A DNA stretch of 64,000 nucleotides from Bradyrhizobium sp. CCBAU 51627 (GCF_028128765.1 NZ_LBJG01000024.1:930001-994000), one strand, 5' to 3'. Numbered from the stretch's first letter, positions 47,001 through 56,311 are shown. The notes: generated by a model not told the origin, from the sequence alone. A program made the numbers and translations.

Positions 47001-47777
47001 CTACGACTTGCGCGATTTGCGTTTGGCCGCGGCCTTGTCCTGTCCCGCTTTCGAAGGATGCTGGACCGCCAGTACCGAGAGGGCAGCTTCCGCCGCATTC
47101 TCGATATGCCTCACGCATTTGTACCAGGCTGCCTCGGCGTTTCGGGATTCGAGGGCCGCTACGATCTCGCGAATCTCGGCGATCGATGGCTCAGCCCGCG
47201 AGGGATTCGAATGCGACGTGGCGCGAAGCTGCGAGACCCGGGTGTGGATGATGCGGAGCATGTCCGCGACAATGGGATTGCCGGATCCTTCGAGCAGGAT
47301 CCGGTAGAACTCGGATTTTGCGCTCTTTAAGCGTTGCGGCGTGTAGTTCGTGTACACGGAAGCGAGTTCGTCGACCGCCTTCTTGAGGTCTTCGATCTGG
47401 TCCAGGCTGGCGCGGCGGGCAAACAGGCGGGCGGCCAGTCCCTCGAGCGCGGCGCGAACCTCGTAGATCGAGCGCGCCATTTCCGGCGTGACGACCGACA
47501 CGATCGAGCCCTTGTTGGGCAAGGTCGTGATCAGCCCGGCCGCTTCCAGCTCTCGCAGCGCTTCGCGGATCGATGTGCGCGACACGCCCATGCGCTCGCA
47601 CAATTCGCGGTCGATGAGGCGCGCGCCCGGCGGAAACTCGCCAAGCTCGATCGCCTCCTTGAGGCGTTCGACGATCTGGTGCCGGAGCGTCGGGGGCGTG
47701 GCGACACGCAGGGATGGCTGTTGCGGCTTAGCTGCGTCCGTCGCCTGATCCGCTTGGCGTCTGGTCGACCGATCCAT
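47001..47777 (-). CDS. GntR-family transcriptional regulator (FadR/FCD subfamily)
   Basis: 258 aa. Winged helix-turn-helix: LRHQIVERLKEAIELGEFPP, ELCERMGVSRTSIREALREL, EAAGLITTLPNKGSIVSVVT. FCD sensor domain of helices with the metal/ligand residues in EFYRILLEGSGNP and IIHTRVSQLRATS. The Lys/Arg-rich C terminus is unusual but short. The perfect TTGTCAT-N5-ATGACAA palindrome 73 bases upstream of its start is the likely site; it is shared with the divergent CMD gene. Confidence 0.93.
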   Translation of the reverse strand: MDRSTRRQADQATDAAKPQQPSLRVATPPTLRHQIVERLKEAIELGEFPPGARLIDRELCERMGVSRTSIREALRELEAAGLITTLPNKGSIVSVVTPEMARSIYEVRAALEGLAARLFARRASLDQIEDLKKAVDELASVYTNYTPQRLKSAKSEFYRILLEGSGNPIVADMLRIIHTRVSQLRATSHSNPSRAEPSIAEIREIVAALESRNAEAAWYKCVRHIENAAEAALSVLAVQHPSKAGQDKAAAKRKSRKS

Positions 47778-47849
47778 CCCCTCAACCCTTAGAGTCGCGT
47801 GAAAAACACCCTAGTCGACGCATATCCGTCTTGCAAGGCGGTTGAATGA

Positions 47850-47868
47850 TTGTCATTCTGTATGACAA
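47850..47868. promoter_or_regulatory. Perfect inverted repeat, GntR (FadR-type) operator
   Basis: TTGTCAT, five bases, ATGACAA. It sits between the divergent GntR gene and the CMD-like gene, 21 bases before the latter's ATG, so the regulator probably controls itself and the CMD-dehydrogenase pair. Confidence 0.72.
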
Positions 47869-47889
47869 AACTTGGTGGAGGACCGGATC

Positions 47890-48321
47890 ATGACAACGCA
47901 AGCGGCGCTCGACGACCTCTTCGACGAGGGATTGGAGCTCAGACGGGAAGTCCTTGGGGCTGACTATGTCGACAAGTCGTTGGCCAATGCCAACGACTTC
48001 ATGATGGCGTTCCAGCGCGTCACCACGGAGTGGTGCTGGGGTTACGCCTGGGGCAGGCCCGGCCTCGATCGCCGGACGCGCAGCCTGCTCAATCTTGCGA
48101 TGCTGACGGCGCTGAACCGCGCTCCGGAAATCAAGTTGCACGTGAGAGGGGCCATCAACAACGGGCTGACTGTCGACGAGATCAAGGAAGCCCTTCTTCA
48201 TGCGACGATCTACTGCGGAATTCCCGCGGGGCTCGATGCTTTTAAGGCGGCGAACGAGGTGCTGATCGAAATGGGCGCACTTCCAGCCAAGGCGTCCGAA
48301 CCAACTCCGAAGGCGCCATGA
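47890..48321 (+). CDS. Carboxymuconolactone decarboxylase (CMD/AhpD-like) family protein
   Basis: 143 aa from ATG 47890 behind GGTGGAGGACCGGATC. CMD fold: FMMAFQRVTTEWCWGYAWGRPGLDRRTRSLLNLAMLTALN, then ELKLHVRGA-like IKLHVRGAINNGLTVDEIKEALLHATIYCGIPAG. The single Cys near residue 118 is at the end of the domain rather than in a CxxC, so this is the 4-carboxymuconolactone-decarboxylase-like type, not the AhpD peroxidase type. Its stop overlaps the next start (ATGA). Confidence 0.88.
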   Translation: MTTQAALDDLFDEGLELRREVLGADYVDKSLANANDFMMAFQRVTTEWCWGYAWGRPGLDRRTRSLLNLAMLTALNRAPEIKLHVRGAINNGLTVDEIKEALLHATIYCGIPAGLDAFKAANEVLIEMGALPAKASEPTPKAP

Positions 48322-49217
48322 TGTCATCGTCATCCATCGGATTTGTTGGCCTGGGCGCCATGGGCTGGCCCATGGCCTCGCGGCTTCTGCCGGCGTATCC
48401 GCTCTGCGTCATTGATATCGATGCGGCCCGCGCCGCGAGCTTCAGCGAGCAAATTGGCGGTAAGCGCGCTCGATCTTTGGCCGAGCTTGCGGCGGCCTCC
48501 GACATCGTCATCACCATGCTGCCGACCAGTCGCGAGGTCGACGCCGTGCTGACAGGGGCGACCGGCGTACTGGCACATTGTCGAAAGAACACGCTCATCA
48601 TCGAGATGAGTTCTGGCGCGCCGGCGCAGACGAAACTGTTCGCTTCGCGCGCGGCTGAGGCCGACTGCAGCCTGATCGATGCACCGGTGTCCGGCGGCGT
48701 GCCGCGGGCCCGAACAGGAGAGCTGGCGGTCATGGTCGGCGGCGATGCCAGGGACATCCGGCGGGCCGAACCGGTCCTGAAGCTGATGGGATCGACTGTG
48801 CTGGAGACCGGGCCGGTGGGCAGTGGGCACGCGATGAAGGCGCTCAACAATCTTGTGTCGGCCTCGACGCTGCTCGCGACGATAGAGGCCGTGAGAGTCG
48901 GAGAGCGTGCCGGCCTCGATCCGGGCCGAGTGGTCGATATCCTCAACGTATCAACGGGTATGAGCAACTCATCGCTCAAGAAGATGCATCAGTTCGTTTT
49001 GTCGCGAAAATTCGATTCCGGCTTTGGTCTTGATCTCCTCGTTAAGGATCTCAACAATGCGAAGGCCATCGGGAGTGAATACGGCCTCAGCGCGCCGCTT
49101 TCGGATCGTTGCATCGAAGTCTGGGAAGAAGCTGCGGCGACGCTCGGCCGTGGTCAAGATCACACCGCGATGGTGAAAGCGCTTGAACTGAAAGATGCGT
49201 CACTGCCGCCGCTCTAA
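48318..49217 (+). CDS. NAD(P)-dependent beta-hydroxyacid dehydrogenase (3-hydroxyisobutyrate dehydrogenase-like)
   Basis: 299 aa. Rossmann IGFVGLGAMGWPMASRLL, ITMLPTSREVDAVL, the substrate-binding DAPVSGGVPRARTGELAVMVGG, and the catalytic Lys in GSGHAMKALNNLVSA. C-terminal helical domain with GFGLDLLVKDLNNA. Reduces or oxidises a beta-hydroxy acid or semialdehyde. Translationally coupled to the CMD-like gene, and probably acts on a downstream intermediate of the same route. Confidence 0.92.
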   Translation: MMSSSSIGFVGLGAMGWPMASRLLPAYPLCVIDIDAARAASFSEQIGGKRARSLAELAAASDIVITMLPTSREVDAVLTGATGVLAHCRKNTLIIEMSSGAPAQTKLFASRAAEADCSLIDAPVSGGVPRARTGELAVMVGGDARDIRRAEPVLKLMGSTVLETGPVGSGHAMKALNNLVSASTLLATIEAVRVGERAGLDPGRVVDILNVSTGMSNSSLKKMHQFVLSRKFDSGFGLDLLVKDLNNAKAIGSEYGLSAPLSDRCIEVWEEAAATLGRGQDHTAMVKALELKDASLPPL

Positions 49218-49807
49218 ACGCCAAACCCATTACCAACGGACTCGATCTCAGGGCGCACCGCTTCACATCGTTGCGAAAACCTATTGAGACAGGCGACACA
49301 TCTATCCGGGCGAGGGGCAGCAAATTCGACGCTTCCCGGCTCGCCTGGGGGCTGTTGAGTGGACGTGTCGCCCGGTCGCGCGTGCCGTCGGCTGATGGAG
49401 GAACGGCACTTCGGACGGTCCCTCCCAAAAAAAGTCTTCCGAAAGCCGCGAACGGGAACGGAGGCCCTAAAGCGAATGATCGCCCCGGACCGCGCGTCCA
49501 TCGACTCGAATGGAGGCTGGCATTCAAAGAGCATGTAGGCTCTTGATTGGACTACCTTCCAAAGGTCGTGTGGTCGTTTTCAGTCCCCCGCTCCAACACG
49601 GTAATCGTCCCGGGCGCGGTTAGAGCAGTGGACCGCTTCTGTCGGGCCTCCGTGCGTCGAAAACTCTCCGGACCGAACGACGGTGGCGAGCGGAATTCCC
49701 TATAATTTGCTCGGGACCTTGGTCGAAAGCCGACGAGCTCCGCACGCGCTCGCGACGTTCTTCGTGCAGCCAGAGCGGAATGCTCCGCGCGGACGGAAAC
49801 GATAGTC
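49218..49807. other. Intergenic between catabolic locus and mobile module
   Basis: About 590 bases with no gene recognised and no tRNA. It marks the change from catabolic genes to recombinase and mobile-element genes; I could find no attachment-site copy matching the tRNA-Pro piece at 59571-59619. Confidence 0.45.
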
Positions 49808-51303
49808 CTAGTCCGGGTAGATGCCGCCTGCCGCTCGGAACGCTTTCAGGAGCGCCTCGGACCACAACGCCATCGCCGCCGTCTTCTCGGGGATTCGCTG
49901 CGCCTGGAAGTACCAGCGCTTACCCGTCTGTCCCACTCGGTCGAGCTCGTTCCTGCGGTCGCCGGCGATCTCGTGCCCGATCATCAGAGATGCCGTGCCG
50001 GGCGGGAGTCCGGTCTCGTCGAGGATGTAGTCCCCCATGGTCGAGCGGATGATGTGCATGGAGAAGGGCGGGATTCCGCGCAGCACGTCGCGATGGTTGC
50101 CCTCGCGCAGGCCGCGCATGTTGCGCAGATGATTGCCATCGCGGACCCGGAGACGGCGATGTCTCCGGCCTCTGACTGCATCACGCGCGAGGCGAACACC
50201 CATTTGCTGGTCCGGTTCCAGATGCCGGCCCGTTCGGCCGCCCGCTTCCAATCCCGCATGCAGCAATCGGCGATGTGCAGTCCGAACTGCGGAATCGGCA
50301 GCGTGAACGGGTTCTGCGTCTTCATGACTTCGGGCTGCCACGTGGCTAGGCCCCAACCGGGCTCGCCGCGCGGGTCGGTGTGGTCGAGATCCTCCTGGGC
50401 GATCCACGTGCCCGAGCCCCGGCGGTGGCCGGTCAAGGCGTCCCACCACAGCCCCCAGCGCACGCCCGGCGAGATGCGTTCGTTGCCGGTGCGCGAGGCG
50501 CAGAAGCGTTCGTGCTCGGCCAGCAGCATGCCGAGGTGCTCGACCTTGAAGTCCTCCTTCTTCTTCGCCCGCGCCTTGTCGCGCACGACCTTCTTTTCGA
50601 TCTCGTCCTTGGTGCGCCGGCGTCGCTCCGCGAGCAGCCACCATTTGCGGCCGATGAGGCCGCTCTCCTTCCGCTTGAACGCCGCCGCCCAATTCAGGGC
50701 CGCCTGGGCATACGCGCGAAATTTTCTGTAGGCGTCGTAGCCGTACTCCTCGTGCAGGGCCTCCTGGACCTCCTCGAACCAGTTCTCGTCGAGGGAGGCG
50801 AGCAGGCGGGTCTCGTGCTTGACGACCTCCTTGCGGCCGAAGATCTGCCGAACGTCGCTCTGGGTCTCCGCCGAGGGATGGATCGGGCGGCCGGACGAAT
50901 CCTCGCGCATGCCGGCGATGTGGGTCTTGTACTCCTCGGCCAGTCTGCCCCAGGTCCATCCCGCCGGCGCCTCGGCCGCGTCCGTGGGATTGCCCATCTT
51001 GGCCCATTCGCGCTTGGCGGCTTCGCGCGCCTCGCGCAATCCAAGGATTCGTTCGCCTGCGGCGCTGCCGCGCTTGCGCCGCTGCGGGAGCTTGGCCGCG
51101 ACCGCCTCGGGCATGGCGTCGCCGATCTTCAGCGTCCGGTCGCGCGTCTTGACCAGCCAGGACGCGGAGTTTCCGCGGATCCGCAGCACCAGGTAGGGCT
51201 GCAGCCTGTCGCAGAAGTCATGGATTCCCTTCTGGCCCTCGAGCGCGAACCTGAGGGCCTTCTTGGCGACCTCCGGGGTGAGGTCGAGCCGTTCGGACGC
51301 CAT
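49808..51303 (-). pseudogene. Tyrosine recombinase/integrase, frameshifted
   Basis: Start ATG 51303 behind GGAAAGGAATCGAA. Residues MASERLDLTPEVAKKALRFA through WVFASRVMQSEAGDIAVSGS are in one frame. At about 50140-50148 a base is missing and the C terminus continues in another frame as RDGNHLRNMRGLREG, FSMHIIRSTMGDYILDETGL, SLMIGHEIAGD, KRWYFQAQRI. Those pieces hold the HxxR, GH and Tyr catalytic motifs. About 498 aa when joined. One missing C, in a GGGTCC run of the coding strand, would restore the frame, so it is either a recent inactivation or a sequencing error. Confidence 0.75.
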
Positions 51304-51743
51304 TTCGATTCCTTTCCGGACCAAGGATCGGCCTCAAATACCACGGTGGTACCAGCGAAGTCCAAGATTCCGGAGGACTGGGAGGGGGTCAGGAGAGGTT
51401 TGGCGGGGAAAATTTAGATTTTTTTGGCCGAAACCGCTGTGCGTGTCCCCCAGACCATAAAAGTCGGGTAATCATAATCCTGGGGTCGGGGTGTGCCAAA
51501 TTCAGCTGAAGTTCGGGACGGATTAGCGGAGATCGTTGTTCGAAGCCGTCCCTCACCGGCCGAAGGGCCCGCTCTTGTGAGCCATAGGGGCTCGCCTTCA
51601 TGCGCGCAAGCGCCCTTCCTTATTGGATGATCGTCAGACGTTTACCCGTGTTGCGGAAATGCTCTTCGACCGTACCAATTGCCAATGCCTCAAGATTGGC
51701 AGATCGCGAAGGTCGTGAGAAACTAGTTCACGACGGAGGGCGC
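51304..51743. other. Intergenic upstream of the integrase
   Basis: Contains the integrase promoter region and a frame on the plus strand (from 51600) with no recognisable content before it enters the OLD-like remnant. Confidence 0.35.
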
Positions 51744-51990
51744 TTGGCACGTATACGTCACATCGAAATCAAGAATTTCAGATCCATTCGCGAATTCAAT
51801 TGGTGGCCGTCGCCGGTATTAATTGCCTAATGGGGCTAGGGGATGTCGGCAAGTCTCGATCCTGGACGCAATCGACTTGTGCCTTGGGGCAGGCCGTAAT
51901 CTCCAGTTCACCGATCAGACTTCTATAATCTTGACGTCGAGAGCCGGTCATTGCGCTCGGCGAACTCGACGATTGTATTGACCGATGATC
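51744..51990 (+). pseudogene. OLD-family ATP-dependent endonuclease, N-terminal remnant
   Basis: From TTG 51744 (after GGAGGG) the frame gives LARIRHIEIKNFRSIREFNW and stops at 51830. With small shifts it goes on INCLMGLGDVGKS (Walker A), SILDAIDLCLGAGRNLQFTD, and later VIALGELDDCID. This is the opening of AAA_15/OLD-type nucleases (xIEIxNFRSIxxxxxxPxxxxNxLxGxxDSGKSxxLDAI). At least three frame breaks and no TOPRIM part, so it is a dead fragment. Confidence 0.65.
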
Positions 51991-52058
51991 CTCGACCAAG
52001 GAAGTCAGGACGAGTCTCTGTCAAGACCGAGCAGCGTGGCGACAAGAACATCTGTCGT

Positions 52059-52946
52059 TCACCATCTTCCCGAATACCGGTCCAGCGCGGTGAATTCCTG
52101 CCGTTCGATGTCGATGTCGCGCTGGTAGATCTCGGTTCTGAGGAAGCGTAACTCTGCCTCCAGTTCCGCCTCGTCGATGTCCAGGTACCAGGACTTCGGA
52201 CGGCCATCGGCGCCGTCGCACCAACGGTAATTGCGCTTTTTCAGGATATCCTTCAGCTGGAAGGGAGATTGCAGCGCCCAGATCCGTACGGTTTTGCGAC
52301 GCGCGCGCGCGAGCAGAACGGACAGCACCGTCGCAGACGCGCGCGGCAAGCTTTGGCTGAGCAGCGCCACGAGTGCGTCGCAGTCGTCGGTCGCCCGATG
52401 GGCGTCGTAGAACAGGCCGCATCGCGCCAGAAGGTCCTCGAGCTTCGCTCCCGAGAAGCCGTGCTCCTTCCAGGCGACGCCGGTTGCGGTACAAGCCCAG
52501 GGCTTGTGCACGAAGGTCGGCCAGAACCGTTCGGCAATTCTTCTGTCGAAAGAGGCGTTGTGCGCAGCAATTATTTGAGCGTTTTCGACGAATCGAACGA
52601 CCGCCCTTGCGTCGATAGCTTTGCCTTCCACCATGGCGTCGGTGATGCCGGTCAGCTCGACGATCTCCGGAGCGATCGGGTGGGAGGGTTGCTGGAAGGC
52701 TTGGAAGACATCGACGACACCGAGGACCCGGTCGTCGGCCGAATAGGCGAACTTGACCATGGCGAGTTCGATGACCTCGTCGCGCGCGACGTCGAGACCG
52801 GTCGTTTCGACGTCGATGGCGACGCCGATCCTCGCGCACCCGTCTGGCCGCAGGTTCGCGGGATACGGCACGAGGCGGCGTAGGACCCTGTAGTCGCCCG
52901 TCGCTTCGAGCTGCTTCGCCAGCTCTTCGTTCGCATCCGTCGGCAT
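52059..52946 (-). CDS. 3'-5' exonuclease, DnaQ-like DEDD family
   Basis: 295 aa from ATG 52946 (AGAGAAGAGACG before it; another ATG at 52970 would add eight residues). Exo I motif GVAIDVETTGLD with Asp/Glu, Exo II IIAAHNASFDRRIAERFW, Exo III HRATDDCDALVALLS. This gives the full DEDDh set of acidic residues. The C-terminal 100 residues (KTVRIWALQSPFQLKDILKKRNYRW...) match the extension seen in DNA polymerase III epsilon-like stand-alone exonucleases that degrade ssDNA or trim ends. Third gene of the GIY-YIG / AAA-M41 / exonuclease operon. Confidence 0.9.
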   Translation of the reverse strand: MPTDANEELAKQLEATGDYRVLRRLVPYPANLRPDGCARIGVAIDVETTGLDVARDEVIELAMVKFAYSADDRVLGVVDVFQAFQQPSHPIAPEIVELTGITDAMVEGKAIDARAVVRFVENAQIIAAHNASFDRRIAERFWPTFVHKPWACTATGVAWKEHGFSGAKLEDLLARCGLFYDAHRATDDCDALVALLSQSLPRASATVLSVLLARARRKTVRIWALQSPFQLKDILKKRNYRWCDGADGRPKSWYLDIDEAELEAELRFLRTEIYQRDIDIERQEFTALDRYSGRW

Positions 52947-52977
52947 CGTCTCTTCTCTTCGTTTGTACATCGACTGG

Positions 52978-55125
52978 TCACCGGAGCGCGGGATCGGAGG
53001 CCGTGGCGCCGCCGTTCTGGATCGACGATGCGAAGGTCCGCGGGAGGACGCTTGCCACCAAAGCGGACTCGAGCGGGTGCCTTGCGACGATGGCATCGAT
53101 CTCGCCGCGATCGAGATAGCCCGAGGCAAAAAGCGCCTGAGCCAGTGCGTCCACCGAACGCCGATTGCGTTCGAGGAGGGCGAGCGTTTTCGCGTAGGCC
53201 CGCTTCAGGGTCTCGTTCGTAGCCGATCGGAGAGGCTCCGTCATGAGCAGGTAGCCGTCGTTGAGATGGTCTTCGGCGAGCGTAACGAGGCCAAGGCATC
53301 CGAAGCCGTATGACGTTTCCATCCGCAACGCCAGGTTGGTCGCCCTGGCAAGATCGCTCCGATCGGAAGGTCCGCCAGAGCCGGTCGTCGTTTCGGCGAA
53401 CTTCAACTGCTCGGCCGCGCGGCCGGCGAGGATGGTCGCGAGCAGATCCTCGAGGTGCGCCCGGGTCGGCACCTGCGGCTTCGCCGCCGACGTCTCGGCG
53501 TAGCCGCCGTTGCCGTCGATCGAGAGCGATTTCGGCATGCCGATCCCCAGGGCCATATGTGCGATGGCATGGCCGCTCTCGTGATAGGCAACGCGCCAGC
53601 GCAGATCGTCGGGCCACTCGGGCTCTCCGTCCCGAACCGCATCGACAAGGTCCTTCACGGTCACAGCCCGCTTATCCTTGCGCGCCGCCTCCCGGGCGAT
53701 GCGCACCCACTTCTCCACGTCGGCGCCGGTGCGCCCACGCGCGGCAACGGCCGCTTCACGCAGGTCTGTGCCCGCGCAGTCCGATCCGAGATGCGTGCGG
53801 AAGATGCCGACAAGGCCCGGCACATCGGGCAATCCGATCTCGATGTGATGGTCGAGCCTTCCTGCGCGGACCAAGGCGGGGTCCAGACGAGCCGGATCGT
53901 TGCACGAGGCGATCAAGAAGACGCCTTCCGTCCTTTCGAACCCATCGATCATTTCCAGGAGCGTATTCACGATCGCCGTCCACCACGAATCGTGGTCGCG
54001 ACCGCCGCGTGCTGGAATAGAGTTACACTCGTCTAGGTAGATTATGCACGGTTTACGCCGTGCGGCTTCGAAGAAGGTCTCTCGGATCGCAGCGGTGACA
54101 TCGCCCAGGTGCCCGGTTTTGTGTGATTGCCAGGCAGCATAAGACGTCGCTATGAAGCTCACGCTCCCGGAAAGCTCGCGGCACAGCGCGCGGGCCAGCG
54201 AAGTCTTGCCCGTGCCGGGGGGCCCGCTGAGCAGCAGTCCGCGTGGGCATTGGTGCCACGGCCTTGCTCCGGCGAGATACTCGCGCATCGATTCGACAAC
54301 CTGTGTGCAATAGACCTTCGCCTCTCCCAGCCCGGAAAGCTCCGACAGACGCGGACCATCGTCGGTCGGGATCTCGACGAGGCGCTCAAGGCGAGCCAGC
54401 GAACGTTCCGCGGAGAGGTCCTCGCGCACGGCGATCGCGAGATCGCTGAGGCCGATGCGCCGGCTCGTGGACTCGTCGATCGAGGCTGGCCGATTGCCGG
54501 TCACGGCCTCGATGACGCCGGCCACCACGTCGGCGTCGATAGGGGGAACGACGATGCGGTGTTCGGCGATGCGCAGCAGCGCACGAGGCAGCCGATCGCC
54601 GGGCCGCGCGATTCCGATCACCGCGCATCGCAGCCTCATCGCGGCCGCGACCGCCTCGTCGTCCTGCGTGGTGACCTTCGATTTGCCGCTATCCGTGAAC
54701 ACGACGACGGAGCTGGTCGCCGGCGAGGAGCGAAAGCGGTCGGCGAGATCGTCGCCGTCGATGAGGGTCGCATCACTCGCCAACAGCATGCGCAGCATGC
54801 TCCTGATCGGCTTCACCAGATCCGGATCGGCCACCTGAATGATGGCGACCATATCGGGCGCCGTCAGCTTGGCGAGGATGTCACGCGAGTTTTCGAACGC
54901 ACGCCCGAGCAGGATGGCCGACGCCGCTGCATCGGGGGATGGAGGGCGCGATTTCGTGCGGCGACGCTGGGCGTCGTCGCGGTCTTCGTCGGGCAATTGA
55001 CTTTCGTCGTCCTCGACCGCCGGAAGTTCGCCGGCGAGCCGGGAGAAGCCGGCACCGCTGCGCAGTTGATCAAGAAAGGTCTCGGCGAGGGGACGAGAGG
55101 AAGCGGCGAGGGATTGCAGGCTCAT
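52978..55125 (-). CDS. FtsH-like AAA ATPase / zinc metalloprotease without membrane segment
   Basis: 715 aa from ATG 55125; the longer frame upstream overlaps the GIY-YIG gene. Residues 1-240 are a soluble, Asp/Arg-rich region without an FtsH membrane anchor. AAA module: LLLSGPPGTGKTSLARAL (Walker A), CIIYLDECNS (Walker B), the second region of homology in NDPARLDPALVRAGRLDHHIEI. M41 protease: VAYHESGHAIAHMALG (HExxH zinc site), SDLARATNLALRMETSYGFG. Both activities look intact. It would unfold and degrade a cytosolic target. It is translationally coupled to the GIY-YIG gene (ATGA). Confidence 0.9.
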   Translation of the reverse strand: MSLQSLAASSRPLAETFLDQLRSGAGFSRLAGELPAVEDDESQLPDEDRDDAQRRRTKSRPPSPDAAASAILLGRAFENSRDILAKLTAPDMVAIIQVADPDLVKPIRSMLRMLLASDATLIDGDDLADRFRSSPATSSVVVFTDSGKSKVTTQDDEAVAAAMRLRCAVIGIARPGDRLPRALLRIAEHRIVVPPIDADVVAGVIEAVTGNRPASIDESTSRRIGLSDLAIAVREDLSAERSLARLERLVEIPTDDGPRLSELSGLGEAKVYCTQVVESMREYLAGARPWHQCPRGLLLSGPPGTGKTSLARALCRELSGSVSFIATSYAAWQSHKTGHLGDVTAAIRETFFEAARRKPCIIYLDECNSIPARGGRDHDSWWTAIVNTLLEMIDGFERTEGVFLIASCNDPARLDPALVRAGRLDHHIEIGLPDVPGLVGIFRTHLGSDCAGTDLREAAVAARGRTGADVEKWVRIAREAARKDKRAVTVKDLVDAVRDGEPEWPDDLRWRVAYHESGHAIAHMALGIGMPKSLSIDGNGGYAETSAAKPQVPTRAHLEDLLATILAGRAAEQLKFAETTTGSGGPSDRSDLARATNLALRMETSYGFGCLGLVTLAEDHLNDGYLLMTEPLRSATNETLKRAYAKTLALLERNRRSVDALAQALFASGYLDRGEIDAIVARHPLESALVASVLPRTFASSIQNGGATASDPALR

Positions 55126-56129
55126 GCCGGATCCTCGCACGTGCCGGGATTGGCCTTGTTGCTGGGCGCATCGGCCGCGAGCCAGGCGTCTTCGTCGAGG
55201 TGCTCGCCCGAGAGCAACTTGGCAGCGAAGGCTCCGCTCCTGCACCGGAATCCGAGTTGCAGCGTCATCTTGTCCTTGGCGCCCGGGACTGCGCCGACCC
55301 ATTTCTCGGCCTCCATCAGCTCGCGCCGCCTCCGATGATCGTCCGAGAGACCGCCCCGCGTCCGCCGCGCGTAGTCGGCGCCCGGCAACACGTAGAAGCT
55401 GCCATTCCACCGGTAGGCGTCCGCCTTCAGTTCACGATGCGAGAGGCGGAAGCGATCGCCTTCGCGCGGTACGGCGATGGCTTCCGTCTCGCTCATCACC
55501 ACCATCTCGTCGAGGTCCGCGGTCACCGACAGCCTGTGCCGGACGGTCGTAGGGGTGCGCCGGGCATCGTCGATGCAGGTGAAGCCGGCCGCGTGCAGCA
55601 GCAGCTCCGCATGGCCAACGAGCTGCTCTGCCTCGGCGCGTACACGAAGGCCGCCTCCATAGGGCCTTGCCGAGTTGAGGAGCTTGATGTTCAGGTCGGT
55701 GCAGATTTGGATGAAGCGCGCTTCGATGTACGACGCCATGACCTTGTCGAGCGTCCCCCCGTCGGCGGTCAGGATGTAGATCTGCGTCGTGCCCTTGATC
55801 TCCGGGGGAAGCCTGTCGCCCCACCTGCGCTCCTTGTCGCTGTGCCCGAAATAGGGGGGCTGGTCGGAACCGGGCGCCGGGTCCGCGATCGCGTAGACGA
55901 CGTAGGCGGCCGAATCGAGGAACGCGCGCAGCCGGCCGGCGTCGGTATACGGGCCGGCGAACAGCGACAGCCGCGACCCCCAGGACTCGATCCGACGCAG
56001 GCCGGCGGGGGGACCGTCGAGATAGATCGTCGTGGCGGCGAACGGCCGCTCGAGAGCGTACGGCGCAGGATCGTTTCGCCCGGAGGCGGTGGTCTCGTTC
56101 GAAAAAGAAGATTGTACAGGCGGTTTCAC
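55122..56129 (-). CDS. GIY-YIG nuclease family protein with DUF4357-like C terminus
   Basis: 335 aa. Residues about 65-165 follow the GIY-YIG layout: AAYVVYAIADPA (GIY strand), PPYFGHSDKERRWGDRL (YIG as YFG, with the conserved Arg), TTQIYILTADGG, then SYIEARFIQICTDLNIKLLN with the metal-binding Glu. Residues about 235-330 resemble DUF4357: WNGSFYVLPGADYARRTRGGL and CRSGAFAAKLLSGEHLDEDAWLA. First gene of the operon, divergent from the Xre regulator across the operator array. The family call rests on my reading of weak motifs. Confidence 0.65.
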   Translation of the reverse strand: MKPPVQSSFSNETTASGRNDPAPYALERPFAATTIYLDGPPAGLRRIESWGSRLSLFAGPYTDAGRLRAFLDSAAYVVYAIADPAPGSDQPPYFGHSDKERRWGDRLPPEIKGTTQIYILTADGGTLDKVMASYIEARFIQICTDLNIKLLNSARPYGGGLRVRAEAEQLVGHAELLLHAAGFTCIDDARRTPTTVRHRLSVTADLDEMVVMSETEAIAVPREGDRFRLSHRELKADAYRWNGSFYVLPGADYARRTRGGLSDDHRRRRELMEAEKWVGAVPGAKDKMTLQLGFRCRSGAFAAKLLSGEHLDEDAWLAADAPSNKANPGTCEDPA

Positions 56130-56177
56130 GCGATCGGCCTCGTCTTGCTGGAGTGGATGTTCGTCATGTTAAGTATC

Positions 56178-56241
56178 ACTTAAGTGACACCTGACACATA
56201 TTGGCTATCTGGCACATAAGTGTCAAGTGCCACTTAAGGGA
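56178..56241. promoter_or_regulatory. Four operator copies phased every 18 bp
   Basis: CACTTAAGTG (56178), CACATATTGG (56196, weak), CACATAAGTG (56214), CACTTAAGGG (56232). The first lies inside the perfect palindrome TCACTTAAGTGA (56177-56188). Starts are exactly 18 bases apart. The array fills the space between the divergent GIY-YIG operon and the Xre gene, so the Xre protein is the likely binder. The longest half-overlaps suggest cooperative loading. Confidence 0.75.
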
Positions 56242-56311
56242 CATTTTTCCTCGCTCGCTCACTAGCCGGCAGCCGGTGTATGGTTACTCGCAATTCGATT
56301 CGGAGAGGGCC

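Noticed and set aside
54127..55338. 403-codon plus-strand frame
   Set aside because: It lies opposite the AAA/M41 protease, whose motifs are intact; the translation is Arg/Gly-rich without resemblance to any protein.
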